Source of the DNA: Turnera subulata
Lineage: Eukaryota > Streptophyta > Magnoliopsida > Malpighiales > Passifloraceae
Direction: 5' to 3'
Assembly (NCBI GenBank): GCA_028386065.3
Contig: JAKUCV010001994.1
Coordinates: forward strand, 4,476 to 68,475
DNA length: 64,000 nt
Part shown: positions 20,322 to 32,509 of the stretch, in pieces
How positions within the stretch are numbered: position 1 is the first letter of the stretch
How the letters are laid out: the number at the start of each line of letters is the position of its first letter
The notes under the pieces: generated by a model
Database searches by the model: none
Seen by the model: the letters and a program-made list of their open reading frames with translations, nothing else
What the model was told of the DNA's origin: nothing
Translations under genes and position numbers: made by a program

Positions 20322-22089
20322 TGATGCACATGAAATATGCATAGTTTTAGGCATGATTTTAGATGTATTTTACTCTCAATTTATCATGATTATATGCCTT
20401 ACTTTGTATTATTTCATCATATTTCCTTAAATTCCATCCCTTACTGTATGATTAGTGATTCCAGGTGCATTTTGAAGGATTTTTGGTGATTTTATTGGAG
20501 AATTCGAAGAAACAGCCTCTGGCACAGCATGAGCCTATTTTGAGCCTGTTGTTCATTGCAGAATCAGTGAAAGGCCACGAATCCCCCTCCACTCACGAGT
20601 TATCCACTGGATCTCACCTCCTTTGCCTTGATCCACAAAGCTATCACGCCACTCCATCAATCTCAAAAAGAGCTGAATTCAATTGCACAGAAAAATGGGA
20701 AGAAATCACATACAGGCCCAGCACAGGCTCAGCCTGTGGAATCTGCAGAAGACCAGAATGCGAAGATAAGAATATTAAACTCAGCCACTTGCAGAACTTT
20801 CAACTCTGCAATCATGACCTGAGCGACTCAGAAGACTTTAGGCATGGGAAAGAGGGGAAAATCATTACACCCAAAGAATTTAACAATTAAAGAACCATTA
20901 TCCTCCCAATAAGTCTTGTAAAATCTGCAGATTTGCAGATTTTGCCCATTCGGCACACCTCCCATGGTGCCTTATCTCGAGGAGCAAGATGGGCAACTGA
21001 AGCTCAACTTGCCCAATTGCCATACCTTCCAGCACATGGGAGAAGAGAGAAGATGAGGATCTGGGCATATAAAAGAGAAGAGGGAAGGAAGAAGGAGTAT
21101 TGAAGAACCCATCGATCAAATACCCTTAACTTGTAGAAATTCTTGGAACAAAATGGTTTAAGGGGAAATAGGATTCTGCAGCCTTTTCTGGGCAGAAATC
21201 GTGTTGTCCCTAACCTCTAGATTTGTTCCAGTTCTTATGCCAACCATTAGCCCCATTACTTTTGTAATTTCGATTATGAATTAAACAACCCCTCTTAGGC
21301 TGAAGGGGTGAAGCATGTTTCTGTTCTAAGTGCAATAAATTGGTCTTCTTATGTTCTTAGCCCAATTTTCTTGTTTGGTTGTTGCAAACTTGCTCCATGT
21401 TTGAGTTTTGATCAAACCCACACATGATTATAGGTAGCTAGGTGAAGGACCGAAAGGAGAAACCATAGTTGCTGGAACAACAACAACCAACCCTTAGCTC
21501 TTAATTTTGAAAGAAATTAGGAACTAATTGAGGAATTAGCCTCAACACCCACTCTTAATCCCCTTGGTTTGACCGATGCGAAAGCATTAGGATGAGTGAG
21601 AATCTTGAGAGGAACCTGTGAGTGAAAACAAATGGGTTCAGTATAGGTTGAGAGCACCTGCAAGAACTGATCTGTGTAATTGACTTTGTGTTCTCGACAG
21701 GCCTAGCCACAGGCTCAGCACTGGCTCAGCCTGTTGCGGCACAGTCAAGAAGAATGACACCACTTTTAATTTGATTCTTGATTGATTATTGAGTAGCCTA
21801 TTTTTAATCTAGTAGCAACTTGGTGAAGGACCGAAAGGAGAAGCCAAGCGAGCTAGACCAACAATTGTCAGCCTTCACTCCCTAGCCGTTCGAAAGAAGA
21901 TAGGGAGAGACTGTGGATAACCAGCACCAACACTAAACTTCACCTTCAAGTGGACGTCTATCCTAGTGTCAGGGGGTAGATTGAAACTTGAGGAACTATC
22001 AATAAGATCAAAAGCCGTTGGTAGTACCTTAGGTTGGGAGCCCTTTCAAGACATATTAAACACAGGTCGTCAAACAGGCTCAGCCTGTT
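19205..22089. repeat. Dispersed 17-bp palindrome AACAGGCTCAGCCTGTT
   Basis: Perfect self-complementary copies around a central C occur at 19205-19221, 20722-20738 (outermost pair changed to C/G in a compensated way) and 22073-22089. Partial copies lie near 18179-18195, 20520-20556 and 21697-21736. The compensated outer pair suggests that the symmetry matters rather than the sequence alone. Confidence 0.75.
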
Positions 22090-22384
22090 GTGAGGCTGTT
22101 GAGCAATTTAAAGCATGGAACAGGGCATGTGAACCCCGGATGCCTAAGACTTCGCCAAATCTGATCTTTTCCTACTTCAACACTTTTATTACTTTCTACT
22201 TTTGCTCATTTTAATTTTAATTGCACTCACCCAAATTTCACTTCTGATTTACTGTTTCAAGCCTAATTTGTCTAAATTAAGGAGTAATAGGCTCATCCCA
22301 GTCCCTGTGGATACGACCTTGATAGAGTACTACAACTATCCTGTGCACTTGCAGGACTCACTTCTGCACTATCAGGCAACAAAA
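20322..22384 (+). repeat. Probable 3' LTR of the Athila-type element
   Basis: Begins TGATGCACATG after a polypurine-like tract. Near its end is GTCCCTGTGGATACGACC followed by TACTACAACTA, a combination common near the ends of Athila/Tat LTRs. The right border is uncertain (22380-22440), because no second LTR exists in the window. Palindromes CACAGGCTCAGCCTGTG (20722-20738) and AACAGGCTCAGCCTGTT (22073-22089) lie inside, as does a diverged cluster near 21697-21736. Confidence 0.6.
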
Positions 22385-22760
22385 GTGTTTGATGGAAAAA
22401 CTCAGAGCAGGATCTTTTACTCCGCTACTATGTAGAAAAGGGTGAAGGGAAGAATGGAAGATAATACTAATGTTATTGATGATATTGTTGTTACACATTA
22501 TTACAATTGACACTCTTTATATAGAGTTTAAATCAAATAATATAAAAGGAAATAAATTCCTACACTCAATGCATAGTAAATCAAAAGATATGGCATATAT
22601 CATGCTGGATTACAATATTCTCTTCGATCATCTGGAGATTTACTAAGAAATATTCATAGTAATGTATGCAATAAGTAGCACAAAATCATACTAAGATCAG
22701 TCAATTGCCTGTTCTTATTTACGTAATTTTCTTAAAATTAGAAAATCATCTATCTTGATT
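22385..22760. other. Intergenic, no gene seen
   Basis: AT-rich sequence between the Athila LTR and the kinase fragment. No coding frame or repeat stands out. Confidence 0.4.
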
Positions 22761-23479
22761 ATGGTATTGATCGTCTTCCATGACTCATGCCCATAAAGCC
22801 TCATCTTCTACATGAGATGGGAGATGATGCAACCACTGCTCCAAACTCTTATTAGCCATGAATTCATAAACAATAGCCTTGAAAGCTTTTCCCTGAAAAT
22901 CAACACCTGAGCAGACAGTATCTTCATAGATTTCAATGTCTGATGTTGCGCTAAGGCCTCACATTCAACTAAAAAACTCTTAGAAGCTGCAGGGAGCACA
23001 AGGTTCAACACCTTGATTGCGATTGTTGTTCTCTCAACTTCTCCAATAATTCCTTTGTACACATATACAAAGTTACCCATTCTTATCAAGTTTGGAGCTG
23101 AAAAGCCAGCCGTAGTTTTGAGCAAACTTTGATAAGACAGTTGCAAGTTGCCAAGAGGATTTTCAATAGGTGCATCTTTTTTTTTTTCTTCTTTGAAACA
23201 ACACATACAATATAAGACTATTCTTGTGCCCAACATTCCAGAAACTATTGCCACTATCATAACAACAGGGTTGGCCCTTTTCTTATGGGACTGTTTCACC
23301 ATGCATTTTTGCAAATGAAATTCTAGAATACCTCCACACAGCATATTGATTTCCAATAAGAAAGCTGCAGTTGCATTGCTGAAATGAAATTTTGGAATAC
23401 CTCCGCAGAGCATATTGATTCCCATCAAGAAAGCTACGTACAGTTGCATTGCTGAAGACTCTTTTGTTTGATACTTCAC
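22760..23479 (-). pseudogene. LRR receptor-like kinase fragment
   Basis: The minus strand encodes LCGGILEFHLQKC, a membrane-spanning segment (VVMIVAIVSGMLGTRIVLYC) and a juxtamembrane region. Kinase subdomain I-like LSYQSLLKTTAGFSAPNLI follows, then VYKGIIGEVERTTIAIKVLN with the ATP-binding lysine, and FLVECEAL. This is the layout of XA21/EFR-type receptor kinases just after the LRR region. A one-base change near 22930 shifts the frame; the other frame continues [19 protein letters not shown] toward 22790. The LCGGI segment is duplicated in tandem (about 23325-23465). The LRRs and most of the kinase are missing, so this is a pseudogene scrap. Confidence 0.8.
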
Positions 23480-25025
23480 CTACTAATTAAATCATTATAA
23501 GAGAGATTCAACTATTCCAATTGATGTAGGATAGAGAATAGAATATAGAAAAGAGAACTCAAAATAACAAAGACTCTAGCGGAATACACAAAAAGAATTT
23601 ATTACGAATAAAAGTTTGATAATTAGAATTTAAAACCAAAAAGTTTGTTAAATTAAAATAAGATAATAATAAGCTATAGATATGTAATATTTAGAGGGAA
23701 AGGAAAGGGAAGAGAATGATAGATAATATTTATAATTTATATAGATATCTTTATTTATTAATTATTTTTTAGAATGCGAGAGGTTAATTATAAAATTTAA
23801 AGTCATCATTTAATTTTAAAATTTATTTCTCCATTCCCCACCAAATTGTCGGAGAGACATTTTAAGGGGAATAGTGAGGAATGGAGGTTAAAAAATTCCC
23901 CTTCCCTCCATTAAAATTTTTTTTCAAACAAGGTTAAATTAAACATTCCCCCTCCTTTCTCCTCTGTTTCTCTCCCTTCCCTTCTATTCCCGTCTCTCCA
24001 AAGAAACAGTAAAGGAGAAGTGTTCCTTTCCCTACAACTAAAACAACCGATTACCAGCCTTAAAAGTTGTAGGACCAGAACTGATTTAAGCCTTCAATTG
24101 TTTAGTATTGTGACCTTTGTCACTTCTGTTGCTTGAATTCCCAGCACCAACACGGATTTTGAAGTATTCTACTCAGGTTTATTACCAAAAAATGCCAACA
24201 CCTTTTTGTACGGGTGAGCAAAATGTATAACATACCGATTTTCGGGATCAATATGACTTTACCGAAGACCTTTTGTTCCAACTAATTCCGTGCCGATTTT
24301 TACTTGATACCGATCGGTATATACCAACACCTTTACTTGATTTTTTACATATAGAAAAAGCATAGCATTGGCATTTGGTATAGATTGAGGGGCAAAAGGT
24401 TGCTCGTTGATTCGCAGTGATTCAATTATAAGCAAGTAAAATTTTATTGCCCTAATTATATCTTAAACATATTTGGCTATAAAAATTTAAAATTCTTGGG
24501 TCTTATTAGGTACCATCAAGAACACCCAAATCTTCCATCTCGTGGAAGGAATTGCTAGAAATTAGGATTCTTAAAGATTTATTATCAGGAAAAGTGAGGA
24601 CAACATGGAAAACTTGAGTGACCAAACAAACAAACAAATTTAGAATAAAAAAGAAACAAACAAACAAACAAACAAACTGAATTTATTTTTTGCATCAAAA
24701 AAAAACTGAATTTATTTATTTTTGGTAAAAGAGATGGAAAGGCTTTCATAAAAATTCTCATAGAATTGAGAATGAAGTTATCATTTGTATCCAATTCTCA
24801 AAAAAATCCCAAAAGTTTCGAACTTTCTGTTTATTTGGAATGTAAAATTTATGGAAACCCTCATAAAGAGTGAAGATCATTATTATTGGAGCATAAAAGC
24901 TACATAATTAAAGAATTAGTATCCAGAATGTGGAAATTGTGGATTGAGGAGCTACAATTAATGGGAGAGAAGCAGTAGGTCTCACTATCTCTTATTGACT
25001 AATTTTCAGCTCCATTCCTAGCTAG
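23480..25025. other. Intergenic, AT-rich
   Basis: No gene recognised. AAAC-type microsatellite runs lie at about 24624-24677. Confidence 0.5.
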
Positions 25026-25755
25026 CTAATTGTTCTTGCAATCTTGGTAGCATGAAAGGAGAGTGCTTTCAACGTCTTTATAAGCTGCATCCCTGTCAGT
25101 TTCCGGGTTCTCCTGCAAAGCTGTTATTCGATAGAGAAAGGGTACGTAAAAAATGACAAGAAGCTTGTGAGGAAATGGGGGAATAAAGATAAGGTTATAA
25201 GTTAATATATATACTACAAAGGGAAGGGTAGAGAAAAAAGGAGCATGAGCAAGAAATGTGGGGGTACGTACCTTGGAAAAAATTGGGGAGCTTGGAGTCT
25301 GCACACTTTTGGGTGCATTCAGTGTGATGGAGTGACAGGGGAGAAGGTTGCATCTTGCTTTTCCGCGTGCATTGAGCCCTACAAAGCACTGGTTGCGGGG
25401 ACGGCATAATATAATTTCCACTCACGAGACCACTCCAATCATGAAGACACTTCCTAAAGCAAGTGGGGTCGAGGTATGGGTCATCATTAGTGACAGGCGG
25501 AGGAGGAGGAGGAGGAGGGAAAGGCATAGGTATGGGTTGAGTGGGCAACAGGGGTCGGGGTAAGGGGTAACTAGGAGGCAAGGAGGGCTGTGTGACTTGT
25601 GGGATTGGAGGGGCCGCTGCAGCTGCCTGTATAGGCTGATCAGGGAATAATATGGGCTGCCCTGCAGCTACCTGTAACACATACATCAAACTTATCGTCA
25701 TCACCCCTATCATCAATCCCCTACTCATCTCGTTCTTTCTCATCCCTAAACTCAT
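25026..25755 (-). CDS. Secreted proline-rich protein with four CX3C motifs
   Basis: I propose two exons on the minus strand, 25755-25272 and 25120-25026, with donor GT at 25271 and acceptor AG at 25122-25121. Phases agree and give 192 residues. The start at 25755 is chosen because it precedes a hydrophobic signal-like segment (GLMIGVMTISLMYVLQVAAG); 25743 and 25728 are also possible. A proline-rich part (residues about 33-90, with eight prolines in a row) is followed by four Cys-X3-Cys motifs at residues 99-103 (CFRKC), 125-129 (CRAQC), 147-151 (CTQKC) and 185-189 (CYQDC, in exon 2). Paired CX3C motifs recall helical-hairpin peptides such as alpha-hairpinins, but I do not recognise the family. 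It is probably a cell-wall or secreted protein. No neighbour suggests a pathway. Confidence 0.65.
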
Positions 25756-26753
25756 TCTTGATTCTCCACCCCAACCAATAATTAATATTGTTCTATATAT
25801 TCTTGATGCTCTCTGTGTTTCCAGCCAGCTGATCCTAGACCTGTAATTTATGGGCATAGGTTAATTATACGTGCTTACCCTATGTGCGTTCATGCCGCCT
25901 TTGATGTTTCGATCGCCACCTAATTACCCAATCCTATCCCACTGATAGTGGAGATTAATTAAGTAGCGTGATTGCATAATTTGGGATTGAGATCCTCTCC
26001 TGTAAAGTTAAAGTTATGTCCTGTTGGTTGAATCGTGGTCATGATTATGATTTTCAAAATCATTGGTGAAAATTTATTTTTATCTTATTTAATTTTTTTA
26101 GTTTTTCTTACCTTATATATTTTAGGACCATTGATTAAACAAATCATGGATATTTATTTGATAGGATCTCTCCTGTTGAATACTGTACAGGAGAGGATCC
26201 AAATCTCATAATTTGTGCCAATTCACCTGTTGCTTAATTTTGATCAAGTGCTGTAATTAATGAGTAGATATCATATCAGTTAACCACTTCCCCTAAATTC
26301 ATCACATGACACAGGAGATTGAATATATGCTCTCTTTTTCTTTTCTTTTCTTTTCTTTTCTTTTGATAAATTAAAATTTTATCCTCAAAATGCTGGACTT
26401 GAGGTCGTCACTGGATTTCTCCTTTGATTTCTCGACAGTTCTTAAGTCGTCCCAATCAATTCTACTAATCATTGGTCATGTGATTGCACAATTTGGGCTG
26501 ATTTCTGCTTTTAATCAAAGACCATCATCATAATTGGCCTAGCATTCCTATGTTTACGACCTATTTAATTGAAACTTGTTTATGTAATAATTTCCAGCGT
26601 GCAGCCCAACAATCTGTATCTGTCTGAACACATCAACCCAGAGAAAATAGGGAATATATACAACTATTCCTTATTGGCGTTAACAATAATTGATAAGCTA
26701 TTAAGTTAGTCTGATTGCGTTTTTCTTTTTCTAACACACTACTCATCCCGTTA
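25756..26753. other. Intergenic, upstream of the CX3C gene
   Basis: Holds the likely promoter of the minus-strand gene. A TTTTC microsatellite lies at about 26335-26364. No gene is recognised. Confidence 0.5.
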
Positions 26754-26758
26754 CTACC

Positions 26759-27004
26759 TGTTAGCAGAAGATAATGTTGCAGCAGATAATACGTAGCTAC
26801 AGACCAGATAAGCTTAGATAACACTTAGACTTGTTATCTGTCACTGTCTTATACTATAACTTGTATCCCACGACTCCTAATTACTGTAACCATCTACATG
26901 ATGTAAATCTGTCTTCCTATATAATATACACACAGGCTACGGAGTTAGTAAGCCTTTCACAATAGCTATCCTATTTGTTATTCTATTTGTTAAGGGTTTC
27001 TACA
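26759..27004 (+). repeat. 5' LTR of the short-LTR copia element
   Basis: Starts TGTTAGCAGAAG right after CTACC and ends TTTCTACA. Includes ATATAATATACA, a TATA-like stretch, near 26920. Confidence 0.9.
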
Positions 27005-27010
27005 TGGTAG

Positions 27011-27684
27011 CTGACGGATCCAGGAATATTGTTCAGTGTAGGCAAAAAAATAATGTTTCATATAACCACTCTCGTCCAAATAAAAATTTTAGTGTCAAAT
27101 ATTAAAATTAATTCAGTACTATAATTATTTTATATGGGTTGTAGATCAGTTATGTACAAAACCTATCAAATAATAAATTATTATTTGGATATAAGAAATT
27201 TTCATCAATTCTTAAAATATAAACTTATGTTTAGGAATTATTAACGAATCTTTGTTTGTCATGATTTATTTTGTTATGTAATAATTTCTGATTTGATTTC
27301 GAAGATGATCAATGGTTAGTTCATTATCAATCCAATCAAATATATTGTCAAACATACATATAGAAACAAAGGAATATAGACTAAATAGATATAGAAAAAA
27401 TTCCTGGCAAGATTTACGTTATTCTAAAAGGTAAAAGAATTAAAATTTATAAAAAGGAAACTGGCACGAAAATTAATTGATTGGCTTATATAGATTAGAA
27501 ATTAAGGAGAAAATCTAGTGAATATTTAGTGATCTTTAAAAATTATACAAAAAATAGAGAGATAATTAAAAAAAATAATAAGAGAAGAAATAGCCTAAAA
27601 AGGAAACCTTTTAAGAGTAATAATCTTTTTTAGTAGATCCAGTGTAGTCACTTGCCTATAGTGACTACACCATGGATCCGTCAC
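27011..27684. mobile_element. Small non-autonomous DNA transposon in the PBS
   Basis: 674 bp with terminal inverted repeats CTGACGGATCCA at the left and TGGATCCGTCAC at the right. TGGTAG occurs on both sides (27005-27010 and 27685-27690). Taking the insert out restores TGGTAGTGGAGC, a primer-binding-site-like word next to the LTR. The terminal GACGGATCCA resembles ends seen in plant hAT-like elements. The exact duplication length is ambiguous. No transposase is encoded. Confidence 0.75.
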
Positions 27685-27760
27685 TGGTAGTGGAGCCCTC
27701 AGCTTAATTGCATTGAAATCTGCAGTGTGTATCCTTTTGTCTTTCCTGTCTTGATTCATT

Positions 27761-30700
27761 ATGGCCACCGATTTGCCCCCTACTGGTTCTTCCACCGGCC
27801 CTACTGATACTATTGTTCTTACTGGTGCTGACTCATCCGCACCTCGTGTTAATGTCCCTATTGTTCAACCGGATGGTGTTCAACCATTGACAAACTCTCA
27901 TCACTTTGTGTCTATTCTACTAACACATACCAACTATCTGTTCTGGAGAGCCCAGATTGAGCCTTTCTTAGCATGTCAAGGGGTGTTAGGCTATGTCATG
28001 GGCAGTTTTCCTTGCCCGCCAGCTACCATTAATGCTGCTGATGGAAACCTCAAGCCGAATCCGGCATATGCCAGGTGGTATCATCAAGATCAAGCTATTC
28101 TCAGTACTATTAACTCCTCTTTATTTGTTGAAGTTTTCCCTAATGTGGTTGGTAAGTAGACTTCCAAAGAAGCGTAGGATGCTCTCGAGTCTTCTCTTGC
28201 GTCTCCAAATCAAGCGAGACGGATGGCAATACATATTACCTTGCAACAGATCTCTCAACGGCCTGATGAACCGGTCCTTCAGTACATGAACCATGCGAAA
28301 CGGTATTCTGATGAGCTTGCAGCCAGTGGCCAAGCTCTGACTCCTGTTGATTTTCAAATCAGTCTCATCCGTGGACTTCAGCCGGATTTTAAGACATTTG
28401 CCACCACCATCACAACTCGGCCTCAACCATATTCCTTCTCGGAACTACAGGGCGCTCTTATGAGCCATGAGTTTCTTGATAATGATCCTGTTAAATCACT
28501 ATCTCTTGAGCCTGCTGTTGCTGCTGATTTTGTTCTAAAAGATGCTCCAGTTCTAGTTATTCCTTCTGTTCATGCTGTCCAGAAACAATAGTTCTCTTCT
28601 CCTTCTCGCGGCGGCAGAGGCAGTCGTCACGGCCCTGGACAAAATAACAAAGAAGGCAATTCCAGAAACTATAACGATTTCAGATCATATCGTGGTCCAG
28701 ACTCAGGCAATAGACCGTGGTGCCAGCTGTGCAGTCGTATGGGGCACACTGCCCATACATGTTATCAACGTTACAGTACTTCTTCTCCAACTTCCTCTCC
28801 ATCAGTTAATTCTATCACTAACCCTTATGCTGTTCATCAGTGGATCCCTGATACAGGAGCCAGTCATCATGTTACATCTGATCAGCATAGCATCCAACCT
28901 TATTCTGAGTATACTGGTGGTGATACGGTACAAGTAGGCAATGGCCATGATCTTACAATTGCTGGTATTTTTACTTCCCATCTTTCTTCCTCTTCTCGTC
29001 CTTTATACCTTAAAAACATCCTTCATGTTCCTGAAATAACAAAGTCCCTATTGTCTGTCTAGCAGTTTACTCGTGATAATGATGTTTGTTTTGAGTTTCA
29101 CCCTGATATGTTTTTTTGTTAAGGATCGCACCACGAAGAACCCCCTCATTACAGGCACGAGTAGCAATGGCCTGTATGTGTTCTCGCCCCCACCTGCTGC
29201 ATCCAATGTCTCTGCACTATCAGCGATTCGGGTTGGAGAAGACACGTGGCACAAGCGTCTGGGTCACCCGCATCATCAAGTTCAATAGTTCCTTTTTCAG
29301 CATCATCATATTCCTCTTGCACGTAGTACATCAAAAACCCCTTGTCTTGCATGTCCATTAGGCAAAACCCCTTGGAACTTGTTTTCAGTGATGTTTGGGG
29401 TCCTTTCCCTCATTTTTGTATCGATGGTTATAAATAGTATGTTGTTTTCCTAGATGATTTCAGCAAATACATTTTGTTTTATCCTATCAAACCCAAATCC
29501 GATGTGTATCAAACATTCCAACTTTTCTAAACATATGTTAAACGTCTATTTCAAACTAAACTGAAATCAGTCAAAACTGATTGGGGAGGGGAGCACCGAT
29601 CCCTAAGTAAATTGTTTGCGCAACAAGGTATTCAACACAGACTTATCTGTCCACACACGATCGAGCAGAACGGCTCCATCGAATGCAACCTTGTTAGCGG
29701 CGGCCCAGTTGCCCTTAGATTGCTGGACATATGCATTTGAGTCTGCCGGTTTTTTTATAAATCGTCTCCCAACCAGAATTTTAAGCAATAAATCACCCTA
29801 TGAGATTATTTATAAACGGCAATCTGATTATACCTTTCTCAAAGTTTTTGGCTGTCTTTACTATGCATATTTGCGACCCTATCATCCCAACAAACTATCT
29901 TTTCGGTCGTCACCTTGTGTGTTTCTAGGTTACAGTCCAAAACATCATGGATACAAGTGTTTGGATTTTAATACAAAACGTATGTACATAGCTAGGCACG
30001 TTAGGTTTTATGAAGACATATTTCCATTCCATCAAGTCCAACCCGTGTCCAACTCCACACCATCCCGAGACCAATGGGTCTCTGTGCCACTTTCTGTCTT
30101 CTTCCCCGATACTGGCTCTATACGGAGTTCATCAGGTATGTGCAATACTCCTTCCACTTTGCCCTCTAACTCATCTTCTTTTTCTTCAGACATCATGCCC
30201 TCCTCCTCATCTCCTAAAACACCGACCACTAAAACTCCATCTGTACCCGTAAGCTCAGCCCACGTCTTATCTCCCAACAATAACTAACATTCAATGACAC
30301 TGGTCTTCAACTTATTTCTCCAACTTCTTCTCCCACGTCCAGTTTGTCACCTTCACTAGAATAACCTCCAGCAAACTCAAGACGTATGACCCTTTGCCAA
30401 AATCCAAAACCACAACAACGCTTCTCCCCATCCAATTATCTCACCGTTAAACCATCAATGCCAACCATTGAGCCCACTTCCTACTCCGAAGCCTCCAAGT
30501 ACAAGGAATAGCGGGATGCTATGCAAGATGAGATTAATTCCCTGCTTGGCAATAGTACCTGGACATTGGTTCCATATCAACCCTACATGAACATTGTTGG
30601 CAATAAATGGGTATTCCGGATCCAGCGAAAAGCTACAGGAGAGATAGAAAGATTCAAGGCACGCCTTGTTGCCAAGGGCTTCCATCAACGCCATGGCATA

Positions 30701-32042
30701 GACTATAAAGAAGGTTTTAGCCCGGTTGTAAAACCAGTGACCATTCGTACAGTTCTAAGTCTGGCTCAATTCCACTGACGGCAAGTTCATCAACTTGATG
30801 TGAAAAATGCATTCCTTCATGGTTCCGTGGATGAAGAGGTATTCATGGCACAACCACAGCGGTTTGTTGCCTGTGACAAGCCCAATTATGTGTGCAAGCT
30901 ACAGCGTTCCTTGTATGGGCTCAAACAAGCCCTCAGGGCGTGGTATAAAAGACTCAGTGATTACCTAATTGCCCGTGGTTTGGTCACAGCTCAGTCTGAT
31001 ACCTCTCTCTTTATTTATCGGCATGATTCTCTAACTGTCTATGCTTTGCTCTATGTAGATGATATTTTGCTGACATGCAACAACGATTCCTTCTTTAAGC
31101 ATCTTATTTATTGTCTTGGCACTGAGTTCTCAATTCGCAATCTGGGTCGTCTAAGCTATTTACTGGTCGTTGAGGTGCAATACACTGCCAAAGGAATGTT
31201 GCTAACCCAACGTAAATATATATCAGAACTGTTAAAAATTGCAGGGCTCCAAGATTGCAAAGGACTTCAAACACCTGCGTCTACCTCCACCAAACTCACC
31301 AAGAACCAAGGCACAGTGTTTTCAGATCCAACATTATGCAGACGCCTGGTGGGCTCTCTACAGTACCTCGGCATCACGAGGTCTGATTCAGCTTTGCCAT
31401 TGGCAAAGTTAGCCAGTACACGAGCCCACAGACGACAATTACACTGCCGTAAAGAGAATCCTCATATATTTGAAGCATACACAACAACACGGCCTCTTGA
31501 TAACACCCAGTTCGCAGTCTCATCTGTCTGTTTACACTGATACAGACTGGGGAGGGAATATAGATGATCGAAAATCCACGGCTGGATACTTAGTCTTTCT
31601 TGGCAGCAATCTGATTTCATGGGCCTCCAGGAAACAACGCACCGTTGCGAGGTCGAGCACTGAAGCAGAATACAAGGCTTTTGCCGACGGTAGTGCTGAA
31701 TTGATTTGTGTCGATTCTCTAGTAAAAGAACTTGGTGTCGCACACTCTATTCCGGTGCTTTGGTGTGACAGCATTGGGGCGACTTACTTATGCCACAATC
31801 CGGTGCAGCATTCATGCACAAAACATGTTGACTTGGATTATCACTTTGTACGGGACAGAGTTCAAGGGAGAAAGCTTCAAGTTCAGTTTCTCAACAGCGA
31901 ACGACAACTGGCTGACATATTAACCAAGCCCCTAGCATCACAAAGGTTCACAATGCTCAGAACCAAACTGAACCTCTGCTCACCCGATGGTTCAGTTTGC
32001 GGGGGACTGGCTGAAGATAATGTTGCAGAAGATAATACATAG
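27761..32042 (+). pseudogene. gag-pol of the short-LTR copia element
   Basis: One long frame starts at ATG27761. It has a gag domain, with stops TAG 28157-28159 and TAG near 28175, where the context (KEA-stop-DAL) implies a lost tryptophan. A zinc knuckle CQLCSRMGHTAHTC follows, then the protease with WIPDTGASHH (about 28843) and a stop at 29060. The integrase zinc region has WHKRLGHP. The core is decayed, with several stops at 29290-29620. RT carries [10 protein letters not shown], a TGA at 30776-30778, QLDVKNAFLHG, YGLKQALRAW and LLYVDDILLT. RNase H carries YTDTDWGG, STEAEYKA and ILTKPL, ending at 32042. Most stops are one C-to-T or G-to-A step from Gln, Arg or Trp codons. Confidence 0.9.
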
Positions 32043-32233
32043 CTACAGACCAGATAAGCTTAGACTTGTTATCTATTACTGTCCTATACTTGTGCTATGA
32101 CTTGTATCCCACGACTCCTAATTACTGTAAACATCTACATGATGTAAATCTGTCTTCCTATATAATATAGACACAGGCTACGGAGTTAGTAAGCCTTTCA
32201 GAATACCTATTCTATTTCTTAAGGGTTTCAACA
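32008..32233 (+). repeat. 3' LTR of the short-LTR copia element
   Basis: Begins TGGCTGAAGATAATG after a GCGGGGGAC polypurine-like tract and ends TTTCAACA. CTACC follows. Small indels separate it from the 5' LTR. The end of the RNase H frame overlaps its first bases. Confidence 0.88.
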
Positions 32234-32238
32234 CTACC

Positions 32239-32509
32239 TTAGAAAAATAAACTAAGGAGATGATCATTCATATATATACAAGCAACGGAAACACTTGGGC
32301 TTTTACGTACGCAAAAATAATTTATGAGAAAAATCATGGCCATAGAAAAAAGAAAAAAGAAAATCAATGCTTTTCTTACTTTAGAGGTAGCGAGCATGAC
32401 AGGGTAGGGTTGCGTTTCTTGTGACGGAAGTAAGAAAATCAATTGAGTGCAGATCGTTGATGAGAACGAGCCACCTGGGCAACTTTATTACATGCGCACA
32501 CACTGATAT
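32239..32509. other. Intergenic between two copia elements
   Basis: About 270 bp, no gene seen. Confidence 0.4.

Larger units (their letters stand above)
26759..32233 (+). mobile_element. Ty1/copia retrotransposon with short LTRs
   Basis: LTRs at 26759-27004 and 32008-32233 (246 and 226 bp) begin TG and end CA. They share about 200 bp, including GGCTACGGAGTTAGTAAGCC. They are flanked by the direct repeat CTACC (26754-26758 and 32234-32238), a clear target duplication. The interior holds one copia-order gag-pol frame with many stops. A 674-bp transposon sits between the 5' LTR and the rest of the primer-binding site. Short LTRs and the gag/pol style fit the Ale/Retrofit side of copia. That lineage assignment is tentative. 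Confidence 0.92.
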
